A stretch of DNA of 64,000 bases. It comes from Lumnitzera littorea. Taxonomy: Eukaryota > Streptophyta > Magnoliopsida > Myrtales > Combretaceae. The notes beneath the pieces were generated by a model that was given only the letters and a program-made list of their open reading frames with translations, was not told where the DNA came from and searched no databases. The DNA is taken from positions 92,066,815-92,130,814 of the forward strand of contig JAMXBB010000009.1 in the NCBI GenBank assembly GCA_024138015.1, written 5' to 3'. Position numbers and translations under genes: made by a program. Of the stretch, positions 59,107-64,000 are shown one piece after another. How positions within the stretch are numbered: position 1 is the first letter of the stretch; the number at the start of each line of letters is the position of its first letter.

Positions 59107-61822
59107 TTTTAAGCCTGATCTTTTCAGTTTTTATTTGTTTTCCTTAATTTGATTTAAACTAAACCCTATGCCTATTTAATTTAAAGCCTTCACTAAAATT
59201 AAAGAAAACCTGATTTCTTATTGTTTTGAAAAAACAAATGGAGTCTTCACCTAATAGAACTAAGGAAGGGTGACTAAATTAGAACTGATTAGGTGGATTA
59301 GTTCTAACTTAGCCACTAGCCTGCATTTTGAAAAATCTTTTAAGAAACTAGATTCATAGATTTAAGGGCTATCTTATTAAACTCTTTTGAGTACTATTTT
59401 AACCTTCCAAATTTAACTTTATTTTTTCCAATTACACATTTAAGAGAAACAAATAAATAGACAAATAAAATTGTATCCAATTATGTAAATGAAGAAATTG
59501 GAAAATTACTTAGAAAAAGGGGAAATTTTTTTTTTTTACATATTTTAAGTCGTCTTGTAGGTGCTTATATACCATTTAATAGGGATCAAACTTTCCGTAA
59601 TTCATTCAAAAAATTTAGGTGTATTAGTTCCTTTTAATTTTTTAAAACAAGCCAACTTTACATTTTAATTCACTTGTTTTATTATTTAAGAAAATTTCTA
59701 AGAAAGAAAGAGAAAAAGTAAATAAATAAATAATTCCTAACTTGGGATTATGATTTTTTTTTTTGGTTGAAAAACTCTAAAAGATCCTAACTTTAGAAAA
59801 AGGGATTTATCATTTTATTATTTTTGAAAACATATTTTTTCTATATGAGAAAGATTTTTTTTCTATGTGATTGAAACTTTTAGTATGTTTTTAGATTTTT
59901 TGTTTTAGAAAAGAAAGAAAGGAAGAAAAGAAAAGAAAAAAAATTGTTTTTAAAAAAAAAAATTAAGGCCTCGTGAAAAGAGATGAACTCTTCCTCTTTT
60001 TTAATATAAATTATGTTTTTTTTTAATAGAAAGAAAACAAAAGGAAAGAAAAGAAAGTTTGAAAAATTTAAGGATTAGCTTAAAGAGAATTTTTTTTTTT
60101 GTTTCATTTCTTTACTATTTTTTAATAAAGAAAAGAAAGAAAGAAAAAAATGGAAAAAATAAATAAAAAAAATAAATGAACTTGGAAATGAGGCTTAGGG
60201 TCGGACTTGCCTAGGTCGGATCGAGTTAAATGCTTTGATTGGGTTGAATAGCCAATTCAATGTCGTAGGATGGCCTTTGATCAAGACTTTGAATGGGTAA
60301 ATACGTTTTGATGAGGTTTGTATTGGGAATAATGGGTATAAAATTTGCGTTATAGCCAATGGTGGTCGTTTGGTGGTGGTTTATATCGGAAGGTGACAAT
60401 AGATGCTTGGTTGTGATTGTTAGTGATGTTTCCAAGTCAAGTGAGGTACTTGCTGTGGGTTTTAAGATATGGGGAGTTCAACTGTAAGAGTAGCTTTGCG
60501 TAGGGGGTAGGCGGGGCTGCTCATTAGTGATGGTTAGGGTTTGTTTAAAACCTTTAAGTAGTGGTGGATAAGTTGACGAGCACGGCTGAGAGTGTGGTGT
60601 TTATGGCTTAAAAGCTCGAAACTTGAGCAAGTTATTGGCAATGCTAGGATAATTTGAGGAGATTCAACTCAAAGTTTAAAATTAAAGAGAGAGAGAACCA
60701 AAATGGGTAGAGAGAGAAAGGGCTTAGAAGAGTGATTTTGAGTGAAAATGAATGAAGATTGATGCATGGATTGCTTGTTTGAGCTAGTTTATGGTGTTAG
60801 AGCACAATTGGAAAATGAAATGTCAAAATGGCCATAAATCCGAGCTTGAAAGCATAAGCTTTGACCCATCTTGAATTCGCGACTCAACATGGAAAAGCTC
60901 GTAATTGTTGGTAATAAATTGTTTACTAGACCTCAATCTTGCCATTCATGTTGATTAGAAGTTTCGATTTTCATTAAGGAGCTTGAATTAAGGCTAGGTC
61001 AATGGTGGTTACTTAAGTGTTTTTCAAGTTTTTAGTTCTGAATTTGACCCATTAAATGAATGTTTTTAGATAATATTTTGGGTTCGATTCGTAATAGGCT
61101 ATGCATACCATACAATTCCACTAATTAATTTGGGTGGAATAGTGTGGAAACCACCTAAAATGATGGCTTAAACATGAGCCACTAGGTTGTTTTTGGAAAA
61201 GAGTAGCTAGGGAAAACAAGGGAACTTAATGGAATATGATGGAAAGAATTGGAAAATAAGGCCCTGGTACGTACAGATACATTCGGCTTAGCACGAATGC
61301 TACATGTACTTAAGCCAAAAATTTTTGCAAGTACCTACTTGCTTTTGTCATGGGCTAAGGATCCATCAGGGCTTTTAGCCATGATCTCTCAAATGCATAG
61401 ACTAGGTTAAGACCTGGTCTAATCTAGGACTAAGTTACTTTTTTTTTTTTTCCTTCTTCTCTTTTTTTTTTTTTAAATAAATAAACAAATTAAATAAAAA
61501 TTCACTACATTAGCCCTAAAAATAAATTTGATTTTTGAACCAAACTTGAATTAACCGTCTTAAAAACCCTTTATTCAAAAATTAAATTAAACTTAAATGA
61601 TGTCTAAAAATTCCAAAATAACCCAAAATTGTTAAATTACTTGCATACCCCTTAGCCCTAAAAATAACTCATTTAACTTAATGACACTAAAAAGGAACCA
61701 AGGGCTTTTACTTTCCTAAAAATTCTATTGTTCTTAGAAATTTTTGTCTTTTTCATTTTTTCTTAAACAATATGAAATACTAAACTATAAAGAGGGAGGC
61801 GAGCAAAAATGAGGTGTCTACA
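59107..61822 (-). mobile_element. Probable Tat/Ogre-type solo LTR, candidate TSD ATACC
   Basis: Plus strand ends aaaaatgaggtgtctaca, which is TGTAGACACCTCATTTTTG on the minus strand, the LTR start type of T2. The 5-bp sequence ATACC follows (61823-61827) and also occurs at 59102-59106. The other end (ttttaagcctgatc) does not show the expected CA terminus, so the left limit could be a few bases off. Interior has long A/G and T runs and no gag or pol. The minus frame at 60226-60435 is not supported. Confidence 0.55.
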
Positions 61823-61827
61823 ATACC

Positions 61828-62020
61828 TAAAAAAGAGAATTTGCTAAACCAATGGAAAAAGGGTAAATCTATTCTTGTGTAGCAAGTACAAAAGCGATGT
61901 AGGGAAGGAGATCCATCTCCACCAAAATTAAGGTAAGTTAATTTAGCATTCCATCAAGCTATTGATGTTAAACATAGTGCTCTTGTGAGGTAACCCAAGC
62001 TGATAATTTATTTCAGTATT
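61828..62020 (+). pseudogene. T5 3' coding end
   Basis: After the solo LTR the frame gives KGKSILV, a stop, then QVQKRCREGDPSPPK. Next comes gtgctcttgtgaggtaacccaag (61978-62000), a decayed form of the GCGCTTCTTGGGAGGCAACCC sequence that lies at the end of Athila coding regions. This ties the segment to T5. Confidence 0.55.
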
Positions 62021-62174
62021 CTTGTCATTTTGACATTTTAGTTTTCATCTTTTATTTTAATATTTTAGAAATTTTGTTTCTTTTCATTTAATTTTTATTT
62101 TTTCATTTTAGTTCATGCATTTAGGTTAGGCATTATTTTTGAAATAAATTAAAAAAAAAAAACCGAAGTCATAT
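62021..62174 (+). other. T5 3' untranslated region, T-rich
   Basis: T-rich stretch of the kind that follows the Athila coding end, with an A-run at about 62150-62161. No feature beyond this. Confidence 0.4.
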
Positions 62175-62431
62175 ATAGAAAGTGATATGGCTTGGGAGAT
62201 ACAATTGTATCTCCCAATTGTGTCAATTACAAGGACTAAGTCACATGACCATAGTGAGTTGCACAACTGGAGAGATACGATAGTGTCTCCTAGTTAAGTC
62301 ATCTCCAAGTTGCCAAGTGTGCAACCCATAGAAAGTTACACGACTTGGGCAACACGGTCTTGTTTCTCCATCATGTCACTTCTAGGGCTTTATTTCACCA
62401 TGACCATAGAGAAATACATGAATAGGGAGAC
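62175..62431 (+). repeat. About 77-bp tandem repeat, 3.3 copies, with a perfect 26-bp palindrome
   Basis: Units marked by ccatag/atagaaagt start at 62175, 62251, 62328 and 62406 (spacing 76, 77, 78). Each complete unit carries a gggaga-aca-type motif followed by its near complement and then aagtca or a variant. In unit 1 the two halves make a perfect 26-bp palindrome (62192-62217) centred on acaattgt. Similar acgacttggg/tgtctccc motifs are typical of Athila LTRs and 3' regions. Confidence 0.75.
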
Positions 62432-64000
62432 TGTAAACCCCTAAATTTTTGGACCTAACAGCTGAAGTAGACTTAAGTGTATTAGATATTTCTAAGAGTT
62501 TATAAGGTCAGTAATAGTGAAAATTTTAAAATAACTAATTAATCGCATATAAAATTTTTATATCCTAAACATATATAAACACTAAAAATTTCATCCGAAA
62601 GTGATAAAAACCCTAAAACTATAACTTTAAAGATATAAAAGTATTAATTTATCATAACTTACTATAAAACCCTAATTGATAATATATCCTTAATATCTTG
62701 CCAAATTATTAGTAAAAGATTACAGATAACTTTCAATCATTTATAAATACTTATAATACTAAAGTAATCATTTAGAAACTAGGATATTGCATTATAGATC
62801 ACATTCATCTTCCAATTATATAACTAGGTTAGTATTATATAGAGTTAAGAGCTTAGTTGATGATTATGTTATATATAGTAAGTATTAATACCCTAAATGA
62901 CATTTTTCATGATAATTACATTAAGTAGCCTACCAAATGATTTATATAGGATATAAATACCTAAAAGAAGATCTCATTACCTATTCTTACTAATCATTTC
63001 AATAAACCCTATATTTCCTTAATTTTCTTCCTAATTTTTCTTAATTGCTTCTTTATATACACTTGGATTACATGTAATTTTAAAATGTTGATCAAGTCAA
63101 AGGTTAACTAAATCAATATGTTGAAAAGTCAACAAAATGTCATTGTCATCTAGAGAATTCCTTCCTTTTCTTTAACTTTCTATACTTATTTTTTTCCAAT
63201 TATACCCCTCTTTTACCATCCACTTCCTCCTACTGTAGACCCTACTTGTCTTTATTTTTTTAAAACACAAACAAAACTCTTTTCTCCCCTTTACCAAACC
63301 ATAGCCCCCTTGCTCCCTTATTTTTACACTTTCTCACTTCAATTTCACAATTCCTACTATCATAAGTCAAGAAGAAAAATGTATGTTATTATGTATTTTT
63401 CCATCTTTTTTAGTAATTAGATAAATAGGTTAGGTTAGTGTAGGAAGCTTATGTGATATGTGCATATGTGTTATTGAGAGTGGAAGCTCCATGTTCAAGC
63501 TTAGAAGTATATGAAATCCTTAGTAAATGGAAGAAGAACACATATATATATATATACTTAAGCATGTGAACATAGGAATACATTTGATAAATACATATAT
63601 GAAGACCCTTATACATAAGTATTTTTTATTTACATAACCTAAAAAGAGGTATATATTAACTATACATACATATAACTTGCTAAATAAGCTCTTGAAGTGT
63701 AAAAATATGAAATTTATATAGCTTTCTTAAGAAGGAACATTAGGCATATGAAAATACGTATGTATATATAGGTATATGTACTAGTACACGTATAAGTATA
63801 CAAGTGTACATTCTAGTATATTAGAAGTATAAGTATATACATAACATATGTGTAAAGTATATGAATACATAAGAATAAGTATACATATGTAATGGATGAT
63901 GTAAGCAAATGATGACATAAGTCTCTAAAATAATAAATTATAAGATCATCTAAATGTAAGAAATTAATGGCTAATGAAATCATTAACTACTACAATAGAA
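62432..64000 (+). mobile_element. Start of a further LTR-like sequence, runs off the window
   Basis: TGTAAACCCCTAAATTTTTGG at 62432 looks like the start of a plant LTR (compare TGTAACGACCC of T3). It abuts the T5 repeats abruptly. An AT-rich cryptic simple-sequence tract at about 63540-63900 resembles that in T3d. The right end and TSD are outside the window, so the call is tentative. Confidence 0.35.

Larger units (their letters stand above)
53950..62431 (+). mobile_element. T5: Athila-lineage element, decayed, with later insertions
   Basis: Order: LTR-like sequence with TATATAAA (54437-54444), a degenerate primer-binding site near 55355, gag (from 55514), protease (57373-57690), then a break. 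The 3' coding end and 3' untranslated repeats lie at 58960-59106 and 61823-62431. No RT, RNase H or integrase motif remains, so most of pol has been lost between about 58200 and 58960. The left limit is approximate. Athila elements are typical of pericentromeric plant DNA. Confidence 0.72.

Noticed and set aside
1..64000. CRISPR arrays, operons, bacterial-type regulatory sites, rRNA genes
   Set aside because: The window is plant nuclear DNA; the tandem repeats are minisatellites in retroelements and have no CRISPR-like spacer structure.

Overview
The window looks like nuclear DNA of a flowering plant, probably a eudicot. It is very AT-rich, has one intact intronless plant-type gene (a U-box/ARM E3 ubiquitin ligase) near the left edge, and the rest is almost entirely old, nested LTR retrotransposons of the plant Ty3/gypsy Tat and Athila lineages. 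The species cannot be named from the sequence. Family calls rest on recognised protein motifs, LTR ends, primer-binding sites and target-site duplications (TSDs) read by eye; no database was searched.

Layout. 1-5341: genic island. A 162-bp tandem duplication (911-1238) lies upstream of the U-box gene (CDS 2287-3483), followed by AT-rich intergenic DNA with a diverged 290-bp direct repeat. 5342-34705: one outer Tat-like element (T1; LTRs 5342-5990 and 34008-34705) with a gag zinc knuckle and a dead protease, split by insertions. T2 (10359-28297, TSD CTCAT) sits in a 21-bp-period minisatellite of T1. T2 is split in its gag by T3a (14766-23137, TSD GGGTC). A related giant LTR, T3b (28410-about 32689), also entered T1. 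34706-37937: low-complexity spacer with a tRNA-like/SINE-like patch and a (TA)n(TG)n microsatellite. 37938-42588: T3c, a 4.65-kb solo LTR on the minus strand (TSD AAGCT). About 43.5-52.83 kb: T4, a degraded element with a recognisable primer-binding site, split by T3d (45924-49616, imperfect TSD TTAGC/TTGGC) and carrying a 60-bp minisatellite. About 53.95-62.43 kb: T5, an Athila-lineage element with decayed gag and protease, no visible reverse transcriptase or integrase, interrupted by a probable minus-strand solo LTR (59107-61822, candidate TSD ATACC). 62432-64000: start of another LTR-like sequence running off the window.

How it fits together. Removing the insertions in order (T3a from T2, T2 and T3b from T1) restores plausible continuity. 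The clearest case is T2's gag frame, which continues across the T3a site once one TSD copy is dropped. None of the elements shows a recognisable RT, RNase H or integrase. All four T3-type copies are LTR-only, so the region records repeated LTR-LTR recombination. Stops in the gag and protease relics mostly fit C-to-T or G-to-A changes of Gln, Trp and Arg codons, as expected after long cytosine methylation. The most interesting material is the giant-LTR T3 family with a variable 2-kb internal tandem unit, and the set of unrelated minisatellites associated with the elements.
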